Assembly: GCA_030838305.1 (NCBI GenBank)
Contig: JAUTWY010000141.1
Coordinates: 1-6,017, forward strand
Direction: 5' to 3'
DNA: 6,017 nt
DNA from: Acidobacteriaceae bacterium
GTDB taxonomy: Bacteria > Acidobacteriota > Terriglobia > Terriglobales > Acidobacteriaceae
The translations under genes were made by a program, and so were the position numbers. Of this stretch, positions 1 through 6,017 are shown one piece after another (the stretch's first letter is position 1; the number at the start of each line of letters is the position of its first letter). Below the pieces are notes generated by a model. The model made no database searches. It saw nothing but the letters and a program-made list of their open reading frames with translations, and had not been told where the DNA came from.

Positions 1-248
1 TCAGTTCGCAGGAATATGCCGGCGATCTGAAAGCAGAGTTCGACATGCTTTACGCCGAATCATCAAAGCGGCGTCGCATGATGTCGGTGAGTGCTCATGA
101 TCGCATCGCCGGCCGCCCATCGCGAGCAAAAGTCCTTGAAGAATTTATCGTTTATGCCCAAAGCAATCCCGGAGTTGTTTTCATGCGAAAAGACGAAATT
201 GCACGGTTCGCACTCAGCAGCCCGCGAATCATTCATGAAGGGATTTAG
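1..248 (+). CDS. Polysaccharide deacetylase-like protein, C-terminal end (5' truncated by window)
   Basis: Open from the left edge (first whole codon at base 3) to TAG at 246-248, giving the last 81 residues. The tail contains SVSAHDRIAGRP followed by a helix and then NPGVVFMRKDEIARFAL. From memory, this pattern resembles the C-terminus of NodB-homology polysaccharide deacetylases of the PuuE/allantoinase-like type, where the His-Asp-Arg segment lies near the active site and the final helix carries the RKDEIA stretch. Such enzymes remove acetyl or formyl groups, or hydrolyse related amide bonds, on sugars or small metabolites; the substrate cannot be judged from this fragment. The catalytic metal-binding motifs would lie upstream, outside the window. 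The first internal ATG (base 45) is not the start, since the frame continues upstream with protein-like sequence. It ends 14 bases before the tolC-like gene, so shared transcription is possible. The family call rests on a short tail only. Confidence 0.7.
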   Translation, partial: SSQEYAGDLKAEFDMLYAESSKRRRMMSVSAHDRIAGRPSRAKVLEEFIVYAQSNPGVVFMRKDEIARFALSSPRIIHEGI

Positions 249-249
249 C

Positions 250-255
250 GAAGAA
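250..255 (+). promoter_or_regulatory. Probable ribosome binding site of the tolC-like gene
   Basis: GAAGAA, seven bases before the ATG at 263, is the only purine-rich stretch in the 14-base gap after the deacetylase stop. It is a weak Shine-Dalgarno match. With such a short gap, translation may be partly coupled to the upstream gene. Confidence 0.45.
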
Positions 256-262
256 CGGCACT

Positions 263-1606
263 ATGAAGATTGCGAGCATTCTTTCAACGGCTCTTCTGAT
301 GATGATGATGTCCGCAGGTGTTATGCGGGGACAAGAGCAGTCAGCAAAACCCCTAACTCTGGAGGAAGCACTTTCGCTTGCGCGATCCCACAACCGCGAA
401 TTGAAACAGGCGGGACTGGAGATCCACAAACAGCAAGAAGCCTTTAGCGAAGCGAAAACGCAACTGTACCCACGTTTTGATACCTACTTCCTCGCTTCGG
501 AACTTCTCACGCCGCTGGACTTCACAATTAAATCTGGAACATTCGGGAGCTTTCCAGCCACAGGCCCGATTCCTGCGAAAGATTCGCAGATTCACACTCC
601 CGCGCGTCCCGTCGCAATTGCTTCGGTAACGGCCACGCAGCCTCTTACGCAGTTGCTTCGAATCGAGCTTTCCATCAAGCAGCAGAAATTGGGCGTGGAG
701 CTCAGCCAGCAATCGTTTTTTATACGTGAGCAAGATCTTGTGAACGAGGTTCGACGTGGGTACTACGCGATTTTGCAGTCACAAAGCGAGATCGAATCGC
801 AGCGCGCTCTTCTTGCTTACCTTGAAGAATTGCAGCAGCTCACCGGTCGACGCTTGCAACAGCAGGCGGTGCTGAAAGCTGACAGCTTGCACATTGCTGC
901 TCAACGCAGCAAGGCTTCTTATCAACTCACCGTCATCCAAGACGCACTGGCGGACCAGAAGGAGGCTCTGAACCGCCTGCTCGGCCGCGACCTCCAGACT
1001 GAGTTTGCAGTAGAGACGCTTCCCTCTTCGCTCGCAGAGGAATCTAGCTTGCAACAAGCAAGAGCATTCGCGATCGAGAAACGCGCTGAGCTCAAGGCCG
1101 AGACGATCAAGAAGGAAAAAGCCGCCCTGGATACCAGAATTGAAAAGACGCGGTACATTCCAGATATTTCTGTTCAAGCGAACTACCTTACCGCTCCAAA
1201 TATCTTGTTCCTTCCGCAAAACCTCGGTGCCGTCGGCGTGCTCTTGACCTGGCAACCCTGGGATTGGGGACAGAAGCGGCACAACATTGCGCAGAAGCTG
1301 GATGCTGAAAAACAGGCGCAGCTTTCCATCGACAGCGTGCGCGATCAAGTCGTACAGGAAGTGGACTCAACATATCGGCGGCTCCGCGAAGCACGCGAGT
1401 TGCTCCTCGCAGCACAGGCCGCACGAGACGCGGAAGCCGAAAAACTTCGCAACCAGATGGATGCCTATTCGAACCAGTCGATTTTGTTGAGCGATCTCTT
1501 GCAGCAGCAATCCTCAGTTGCAAATGCGGAAGATCAGTATCGACAAGCTTTGCTGGCGTTCTGGAAAGCGCGAGCAGACTTCGAACGAGCGCTGGGCGAG
1601 GAGTAG
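263..1606 (+). CDS. TolC-family outer-membrane channel of an RND export system
   Basis: A 447-residue protein, typical for the outer-membrane factor family, whose trimers form a beta-barrel in the outer membrane and a long alpha-helical tunnel in the periplasm. The N-terminus has a Sec-type signal peptide: Lys2, a hydrophobic core including Met13-Met16, and likely cleavage around residues 19-24. There is no lipobox cysteine, so it is not an OprM-like lipoprotein. The mature part shows the usual internal duplication: PLTLEEALSLARSHN at about 30-44 starts the first half and SLQQARAFAIEKRAELKA at about 262 starts the second. Both are followed by long, Gln/Glu/Ala-rich coiled-coil helices. WQPWDWGQ (330-337) lies where family members have a beta-strand of the Q-P-(L/I)-(F/W)-D-x-G type. 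The ATG at 263 is chosen because it gives a complete signal peptide. The adaptor and pump genes follow directly, so this is the exit duct of that complex. The exported substrate is unknown. Confidence 0.92.
   Translation: MKIASILSTALLMMMMSAGVMRGQEQSAKPLTLEEALSLARSHNRELKQAGLEIHKQQEAFSEAKTQLYPRFDTYFLASELLTPLDFTIKSGTFGSFPATGPIPAKDSQIHTPARPVAIASVTATQPLTQLLRIELSIKQQKLGVELSQQSFFIREQDLVNEVRRGYYAILQSQSEIESQRALLAYLEELQQLTGRRLQQQAVLKADSLHIAAQRSKASYQLTVIQDALADQKEALNRLLGRDLQTEFAVETLPSSLAEESSLQQARAFAIEKRAELKAETIKKEKAALDTRIEKTRYIPDISVQANYLTAPNILFLPQNLGAVGVLLTWQPWDWGQKRHNIAQKLDAEKQAQLSIDSVRDQVVQEVDSTYRRLREARELLLAAQAARDAEAEKLRNQMDAYSNQSILLSDLLQQQSSVANAEDQYRQALLAFWKARADFERALGEE
297..310 (+). repeat. Short trinucleotide repeat (TGA)4TG in the signal-peptide coding region
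   Basis: Four consecutive ATG codons (299-310) encode Met13-Met16 of the tolC-like signal peptide. Slippage here would add or remove whole Met codons and keep the frame, changing only the length of the hydrophobic core. The repeat is short and may have no function. Confidence 0.6.
1598..1603 (+). promoter_or_regulatory. Strong ribosome binding site deciding the TTG start of the adaptor gene
   Basis: GAGGAG forms the last two Glu codons of the tolC-like gene, immediately before its TAG. It lies seven bases before the TTG at 1611, an ideal spacing. This supports TTG 1611 over the in-frame ATGs at 1518 (inside tolC) and 1665 (no purine-rich leader at suitable spacing). The arrangement suggests translational coupling between channel and adaptor. 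Confidence 0.8.
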
Positions 1607-1610
1607 CACT

Positions 1611-2759
1611 TTGACACCTTCAAACACACCGATAAGATTTGGCCGCGCGCAGACGACACTTTCCATGATAGTTGTGGTAGCGATAACCATCTGTGGCGGC
1701 TGTCAGCACGAACCGACTTTGCCGGCGAAGCCCGCTGTCGCTGTCCGTTTGGCGGACGTCACTCCATACCAATCTAGCGAGGGTCTGCGATATTCCGCCT
1801 CTCTGATTCCGTATGCGCAGGTCGATGTCGCTTTCCGCACCACCGGCTACGTTACTAACGTAAAGCAAATCAAGTCAGCCGATGGCCGCACTCGGAATAT
1901 TGGAACTGGAGATTACGTCACAGGAGGAACTGTGCTGGCGCAGATACGCCGCCAGGACTTGAAGAATCAGGCGGACGAATCCGGTGCGCAGGTTGATGCA
2001 GCAGTCGCGCAACACGCGCAGGCTGAACAAGACTTCAACCGCGCTAAAGCGCTTTACGCCACGCAAAGTTTGACCAAGCCTGACTACGATCAAGCACAAG
2101 CGCGTTTTGATTCGACTCTCGCAGCGGTGAACCAAGCGCAAGCCGCGCAGCGCCAGGCGCAGCTTACCTTGAGCGATTCACAACTGGAGGCTCCTCTTTC
2201 CGGATACATCATCGCCAGAAATATCGACGTCGGCACGCTGGCATCACCGAGTTCCACGGCTTTTACAATTGCCGATACCAGCAGGGTGAAGGCGACGTTC
2301 GGCGTTCCAGAGGATGCTCTGAATCTTGTTCATCAGGGGCAACAGCTTACGCTGCAGCTCCAGAATGGCGCTGCGCAGTATTCCGGACGCGTGACAAGTA
2401 TTTCTCCCAGCGCCGATGCGCGGAACCGCGTGTTCGCTGTCGAAGTCACGCTGTCGAATCGCCAGAACACACTAAAGCCCGGGATGATTGCGTCAGTCGA
2501 ACTTGGCCGGAAACGCGAAGCCCCACAACCGTCGGTCCCATTGAGCGCCATTGTTCCGTATCCCGGTGAATCAGGGCAGTTTGCAGTCGTCATTGCCGAG
2601 CAGCAGTCCGGCCAGTGGAAGGCACACGTTCGGCGAGTCACGGTTGGCGAGACTCACGGCAGCTCGGTCTCAGCGACAGGGGTCCACGCCGGAGAAAAAG
2701 TCGCCGCGATCGGCGCACAGCTCTTGAAGGAGGGCGATTCCCTTTCAGTTATTCCGTAG
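1611..2759 (+). CDS. RND periplasmic adaptor (HlyD/AcrA family membrane fusion protein), probable lipoprotein
   Basis: A 382-residue adaptor read from TTG 1611, four bases after the tolC-like stop. It should link the RND pump to the TolC-like channel in the periplasm. The N-terminus has Arg9 and Arg12, a hydrophobic core (about 17-27) and Cys31 after Gly-Gly, so it is probably a lipoprotein; Cys28 at the -3 position makes the lipobox unusual. Domains in order: first lipoyl half (about 68-110) with a GYVTNV strand and a loop SADGRTRNIGTGD; alpha-hairpin (about 117-192); second lipoyl half starting LEAPLSGYI (192-200); beta-barrel (about 219-298) ending in LKPGMIASVEL; membrane-proximal domain to the C-terminus. 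At the hairpin tip RAKALYATQSLTK (Arg144, Leu148, Thr155) lines up with the RxxxLxxxxxxS TolC-docking motif of AcrA-type adaptors, with Thr for the last Ser. The length is normal for the family. The alternative start ATG 1665 would leave the hydrophobic segment without its positively charged lead. Confidence 0.93.
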   Translation: MTPSNTPIRFGRAQTTLSMIVVVAITICGGCQHEPTLPAKPAVAVRLADVTPYQSSEGLRYSASLIPYAQVDVAFRTTGYVTNVKQIKSADGRTRNIGTGDYVTGGTVLAQIRRQDLKNQADESGAQVDAAVAQHAQAEQDFNRAKALYATQSLTKPDYDQAQARFDSTLAAVNQAQAAQRQAQLTLSDSQLEAPLSGYIIARNIDVGTLASPSSTAFTIADTSRVKATFGVPEDALNLVHQGQQLTLQLQNGAAQYSGRVTSISPSADARNRVFAVEVTLSNRQNTLKPGMIASVELGRKREAPQPSVPLSAIVPYPGESGQFAVVIAEQQSGQWKAHVRRVTVGETHGSSVSATGVHAGEKVAAIGAQLLKEGDSLSVIP

Positions 2760-2763
2760 GCGG
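2758..2763 (+). promoter_or_regulatory. Probable ribosome binding site of the RND pump gene
   Basis: AGGCGG overlaps the adaptor stop codon and is a five-of-six match to AGGAGG. It lies 11 bases before ATG 2775, slightly longer than ideal. It is the best candidate in the 15-base gap and would again overlap the end of the preceding gene. Confidence 0.5.
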
Positions 2764-2774
2764 AACACCAGACC

Positions 2775-5700
2775 ATGGCACATAAGAGCGATCAGGAAAG
2801 AATCGAGCAAACGAAGAACGTTCCGCGATTCTTCGTGGAACACCCACAGGTTTCCTGGGTGCTGCTGGCCAGCGTTCTGATTTGGGGTTGGTTCGGCTAC
2901 AACTCCATGCCGCAGCGCAAAGACCCGAACATCCCGGTGAGAGTTGGTGTTGCCAGTTGTTCGTGGCCGGGCGCGACATCTCAGCAGGTCGAGCAACTGA
3001 TCACGCGGCCGATTGAAGACACCGTCGCGCAAAACAAGACCATCCATGCAGGTACGCCCGCGGACTACGGTGTCAGATCGATTTCCCTTCCAGGGTATTC
3101 CTACGTCTATATACAGCTAATCGACGACGTGGATGACCTCAAGCGCCAGTTTAGCGACATCAACCTGAAGCTTAACGCCTTGAACGGCCAGCTGCCGCAA
3201 GGGGCAGGGCCGATTACTTTCCAGAGCGACTTCGGAGATACGTCGGCTTTGATGTTGACGGTGGCAAGTCCGAAGGCGGATTCGGTAGAGATCGATCTTC
3301 GCGCGCAATCCATTCAGGCCGCGGTGCGCTCGGCTCGCGCCAATAAAAAAACGGTGCAACCAGAGAAACCAGTCACCATCATTTATCCGTTTCCAGAGTC
3401 GATTTCGCCAAGAGCCATCGCGAGTGCGGCAGCGCTTTTCGAAAGGCAAGCGATTCAGGCCGGCGTCTTAAGCAACACCACTCCGATTCAGGGAACCGGC
3501 TTCATTGGTTTTGACGGTACGAGCAGGCGCGGCGACGGTTCAATCCAGGCGTTTATCCAGCAATTCTTCTCGAGCGAATTGCAGCGATCAGAGCTACATC
3601 CCGATGCCTGGAGTCCCATCATCGTTCATGATCCGGCCGAGACGCGTGAGAAGTTGTCGGAGATCGCGGGCGACAAATATAGTTACGCAGAGCTTGATGA
3701 CTTCTCTGATCTAATCGCTCGAACCGTTCAAGGCGCTCCTGAAACGTCAAAGGTTGAGCGTCGGGGCGTGCAGCAACAGACAATTTATCTGGAATTCTCC
3801 CAGGACCGGCTCGCCGCCTACGGACTCCAGCCCGCCGACCTAAGCAAACTGATTCAAGCCCACAACATCATCGCGCCGGGCGGAGTGTTCGAGACCGGTC
3901 AACGCGAAATCACCCTCACTCCTTCGGGGCAATTCGAAAACCCCAAGGCCATCGGCGACAGCGTGGTAACCACCACGGCCGCCGGCGCTCCCGTATATCT
4001 GCGTGACCTCGTCGATATAAGCCGTGGATACCAGAGTCCGTCGAATTACCTGAACTATTACACCTGGCGGGACGCCGACGGACGCTGGCGCCGCAGTCGA
4101 GCCGTCACCATCGCCATCTATATGCGCGATCAAAAGCAGATCGCCAAGTTCGGCGAGTCCATCGACGCGAAACTCGCACAACTCCATCACATCCTTCCCG
4201 CTGACCTGATCACTGTTCACACCTCCGACCAGCCCCTGCAGGTAAAAGAAAACATCCATCTTTTTCTTCGCGCGCTGGAAGAAGCGATTGTCCTCGTCGT
4301 TATCGTCTCGCTCCTGGGTTTCTGGGAGTGGAGACTGGCGCTCATCATGGCCCTGGCGATACCCATCACTCTCGCGATGACTTTCGGTGTGGTCTACATG
4401 CTGGGCATTGATCTTCAGCAGGTTTCCGTGGCGACGCTGATTATCGCGTTAGGACTCCTGGTCGACGTGCCGGTGGTCTCCGGAGATGGGATCAAGCGAG
4501 GTCTTGCGGATGGGTTGCCGCGAAGTGTCGCCGCGTGGTTCGGTCCCACAAAACTCTCGACGGCAATTTTCTTTGCCACCATCACCAACGTCATCGCCTA
4601 TCTTCCGTTCCTGATGCTGACAGGCAATACTGGTCAGTTTCTCAAAAGCCTTCCGATCGTGATGACCGCTTCGCTGCTGTGCGCGCTGGTTGTTTCCATG
4701 ACCTTCATTCCATTTCTGGGCTACTACATCCAGAGACCTCCTAAAAAGAAAGAACTCACTATTGAAGAAAAGCGCGAACGGGGTTTCTACGGCTTTTACA
4801 ACCGACTTGTCGGGCGCGCGATCGCACACCGCTGGATCGTTCTGCTCGGCTCGTTGGTATTCCTCGTGATTGGTGGTTTTTTCGCTTCACATCTTAAGCA
4901 GCAATTCTTCCCGGAAGATGTTCAATATTGGTTCTATCTCGACATCTGGCTGCCGAACGATGTGCCGCTGACGGCCACCAATGACACGGCTGCGAAAGCT
5001 GAATCGGTCGTCCGGCAGGTCCTATCGGACAGAGAAGCGCATTCGAAAGAAAACAAGAATGAGCACGACCTGACCTCCATCACCAGCTTCATCGGAGGTG
5101 GCGGTCCCCGCTTCTGGTTCTCCATTTCTCCCGAAGCCCCGCAAACAAACTACGCACAGGTCATTGTGCAGCTCGGCGACAAGGAACTCACCCCGCAGAT
5201 CATTGGTCCATTGCAGTCCGCACTCAGCCGAGAGGTGCCGGGCGCATGGATCACCGTACGGCAACTCCAAACGAACCCGGTCGAAACGCCGGTAGAAATT
5301 CTTATGTCCGGTCAGGCCGACACCGATGTTAAGGATGAACCGGCGGACATCCAAACGCTGCGAGGAATTGCATCGCAGACGATGGACATTTTAAGTCAGG
5401 CTCCAGGCATCGCCGTGCTGCGCGACGATTGGTCGCCCGATAGTCCGCAGGTAAGGATTCAAATTGATCCCGACCGCGCGAACGTCGTCGGCATAACCAA
5501 CGCCGATGTTGCGAACTCCACCGCGGCAGCGATCACTGGCGCTCCCGTCGGCTTGCTAAGGGAGGGCAATAAGAGCATCCCCATTGTGGCTCGTCTCCGC
5601 GGACAGGAACGTGCGCAGCTAGGGCAAATTGAAAATCTCTACGTGTACTCTTCGCAGCAAACCACCCGAGTTCCGCTACTTTCCGTAGCCACGGTACGAA

Positions 5701-6017
5701 ATATTCTTGAGACCGGAAGAATTCGCCGCCGCGAACATTTCCGCACCATCTCAGTTCTGTGTTTCCCAGCCCCCGGCGTACTGGCATCCGAGGTCCTCGG
5801 ACCGGTGCAATCAAAAGTGGACGCTCTAAAAAAGAACCTGCCTCCCGGATATCAACTCGAAATCGGGGGCGAACTCGCGAAGCAGATCGACGGCTTCCTC
5901 AATTTGGCCGTCGTACTTTTGATTTCGCTCGTCGGCATCTATCTCGCGCTGCTAATCCAGTTCAACAATGCCGTTAAGCCGCTCCTCGTCTTCGCCGCGG
6001 CCCCTTACGGTGCGATC
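2775..6017 (+). CDS. RND efflux permease (ACR_tran/AcrB superfamily), 3' truncated by window
   Basis: Read codon by codon from ATG 2775 to the right edge without a stop: 1081 residues. It is a proton-driven inner-membrane exporter, expected to act as a trimer with the adaptor and channel encoded just upstream. Visible parts: TM1 (about 26-42), then MPQRKDPNIPVR (46-57) and WPGATSQQVEQLITRPIE, the usual start of the first porter domain; an extra block (167-301); YSYAELDDFSDLI resuming the porter fold; TM2-TM6 between about 505 and 652; a Lys/Arg-rich cytoplasmic linker; TM7 (about 688-706); second porter region with GGGGPRF (774-780) and LREGNKSIPIVARL (928-941); TM8 (about 1044-1062) and the start of TM9. 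About 120-180 residues with the last helices should be missing. TM4 reads GLLVDVPVVSGD: Asp564 matches the first relay Asp of AcrB (407), Val565 replaces the second (408), and Asp571 follows. The GGGGPRF and LREG segments recall TriC-like multidrug pumps, but the substrate is unknown. ATG 2775 fits the usual short cytoplasmic N-terminus. Confidence 0.95.
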   Translation, partial: MAHKSDQERIEQTKNVPRFFVEHPQVSWVLLASVLIWGWFGYNSMPQRKDPNIPVRVGVASCSWPGATSQQVEQLITRPIEDTVAQNKTIHAGTPADYGVRSISLPGYSYVYIQLIDDVDDLKRQFSDINLKLNALNGQLPQGAGPITFQSDFGDTSALMLTVASPKADSVEIDLRAQSIQAAVRSARANKKTVQPEKPVTIIYPFPESISPRAIASAAALFERQAIQAGVLSNTTPIQGTGFIGFDGTSRRGDGSIQAFIQQFFSSELQRSELHPDAWSPIIVHDPAETREKLSEIAGDKYSYAELDDFSDLIARTVQGAPETSKVERRGVQQQTIYLEFSQDRLAAYGLQPADLSKLIQAHNIIAPGGVFETGQREITLTPSGQFENPKAIGDSVVTTTAAGAPVYLRDLVDISRGYQSPSNYLNYYTWRDADGRWRRSRAVTIAIYMRDQKQIAKFGESIDAKLAQLHHILPADLITVHTSDQPLQVKENIHLFLRALEEAIVLVVIVSLLGFWEWRLALIMALAIPITLAMTFGVVYMLGIDLQQVSVATLIIALGLLVDVPVVSGDGIKRGLADGLPRSVAAWFGPTKLSTAIFFATITNVIAYLPFLMLTGNTGQFLKSLPIVMTASLLCALVVSMTFIPFLGYYIQRPPKKKELTIEEKRERGFYGFYNRLVGRAIAHRWIVLLGSLVFLVIGGFFASHLKQQFFPEDVQYWFYLDIWLPNDVPLTATNDTAAKAESVVRQVLSDREAHSKENKNEHDLTSITSFIGGGGPRFWFSISPEAPQTNYAQVIVQLGDKELTPQIIGPLQSALSREVPGAWITVRQLQTNPVETPVEILMSGQADTDVKDEPADIQTLRGIASQTMDILSQAPGIAVLRDDWSPDSPQVRIQIDPDRANVVGITNADVANSTAAAITGAPVGLLREGNKSIPIVARLRGQERAQLGQIENLYVYSSQQTTRVPLLSVATVRNILETGRIRRREHFRTISVLCFPAPGVLASEVLGPVQSKVDALKKNLPPGYQLEIGGELAKQIDGFLNLAVVLLISLVGIYLALLIQFNNAVKPLLVFAAAPYGAI
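3273..3677 (+). other. Extra ~135-residue block in the first porter region of the RND pump
   Basis: Residues 167-301 of the pump lie between the strand ALMLTVASP and YSYAELDDFSDLIARTV, segments that are nearly adjacent in ordinary AcrB-like pumps. The block shifts the TM4 Asp to residue 564 against 407 in AcrB; a roughly 15-residue longer N-terminus plus this block accounts for nearly all of the difference. It looks like a folded alpha/beta unit: a helix, a strand PVTIIYPFPESISP, a helix rich in Ala, a Gly-rich GTGFIGFDG segment, another helix, and HPDAWSPIIVHDPAETREKL. It has no cysteine, no membrane segment and no low-complexity run. From memory, related uncharacterised RND pumps carry a similar block, so it is probably a subfamily trait. 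Its function is unknown. Confidence 0.65.

Noticed and set aside
91..447. A 118-codon + strand reading frame across the deacetylase end and channel start
   Set aside because: It is out of frame with both genes that show clear family resemblance, and its translation has no recognisable features. It is a shadow of real coding sequence.
779..1348. A 189-codon reading frame on the minus strand inside the channel gene
   Set aside because: It lies entirely opposite a well-supported coding region and its product has no recognisable motif. Long antisense frames are common opposite genes with strong third-position bias.
1518..1610. An in-frame upstream extension of the adaptor from ATG 1518
   Set aside because: It would overlap the conserved C-terminal helix of the channel gene by 89 bases, and its added residues show no signal-peptide character. 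TTG 1611 has a strong ribosome binding site and places a signal peptide at the N-terminus.
1611..1640. TTGACA at 1611-1616 as a promoter -35 box for the adaptor gene
   Set aside because: It coincides with the TTG start codon, and 17 bases downstream there is only a poor -10 match (AAGATT). A promoter here would begin transcription inside the adaptor gene.
3840..4259. A 139-codon minus-strand frame inside the pump gene
   Set aside because: The + strand here encodes clear porter-domain sequence of the RND pump. The Gly/Val/Asp-rich antisense product reflects the complementary codon pattern.
4449..4829. A 126-codon minus-strand frame and a 69-codon + strand frame opposite or overlapping TM4-TM7 of the pump
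   Set aside because: Both conflict with the transmembrane segments read in the pump frame, and neither product shows a recognisable motif.
1..6017. A wholly new defence, mobile or biosynthetic system
   Set aside because: Apart from the deacetylase fragment, the coding sequence belongs to the recognised channel, adaptor and pump families. I found no repeats, recombinase, toxin-like or nuclease-like gene. The novelty is limited to unusual features of the pump.

Overview
The window holds one gene cassette on the + strand: a tripartite RND-type (resistance-nodulation-division) export system in the order outer-membrane channel, periplasmic adaptor, inner-membrane pump. It is preceded by the 3' end of a separate gene that looks like a NodB-type polysaccharide deacetylase. 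The architecture needs two membranes, so the host is a Gram-negative-type bacterium. Moderate-to-high GC, a TTG start and the type of pump would fit Acidobacteriota or a similar environmental lineage, but this is a guess from general resemblance, not a demonstrated assignment.

Layout: 1-248, C-terminal 81 residues of the deacetylase-like protein. 263-1606, TolC-family outer-membrane factor with a signal peptide. 1611-2759, HlyD/AcrA-family adaptor, probably a lipoprotein, starting at TTG behind a strong Shine-Dalgarno sequence inside the last codons of the tolC-like gene. 2775-6017, RND permease, open to the right edge at residue 1081. The gaps between genes are 14, 4 and 15 bases. I saw no terminator or obvious promoter at any junction, so all four genes could share a transcript; any main promoter lies outside the window or inside the deacetylase gene. 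No RNA gene, insertion sequence, CRISPR array or gene-free stretch over 300 bases was seen.

The three export genes should work together. The pump takes substrate from the periplasm or inner-membrane outer leaflet using proton flow. The adaptor bridges pump and channel; its hairpin tip carries a recognisable channel-docking motif of the RxxxLxxxxxxS kind, with Thr at the last position. The TolC-like protein forms the exit duct. The substrate cannot be read from the sequence.

The most interesting part is the pump. It has about 135 extra residues in its first periplasmic porter region compared with AcrB-type pumps. Its transmembrane helix 4 reads Asp-Val-Pro where AcrB-type pumps have the Asp-Asp proton-relay pair, with another Asp seven residues later. 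These point to a divergent, little-studied RND subfamily rather than an entirely new system.
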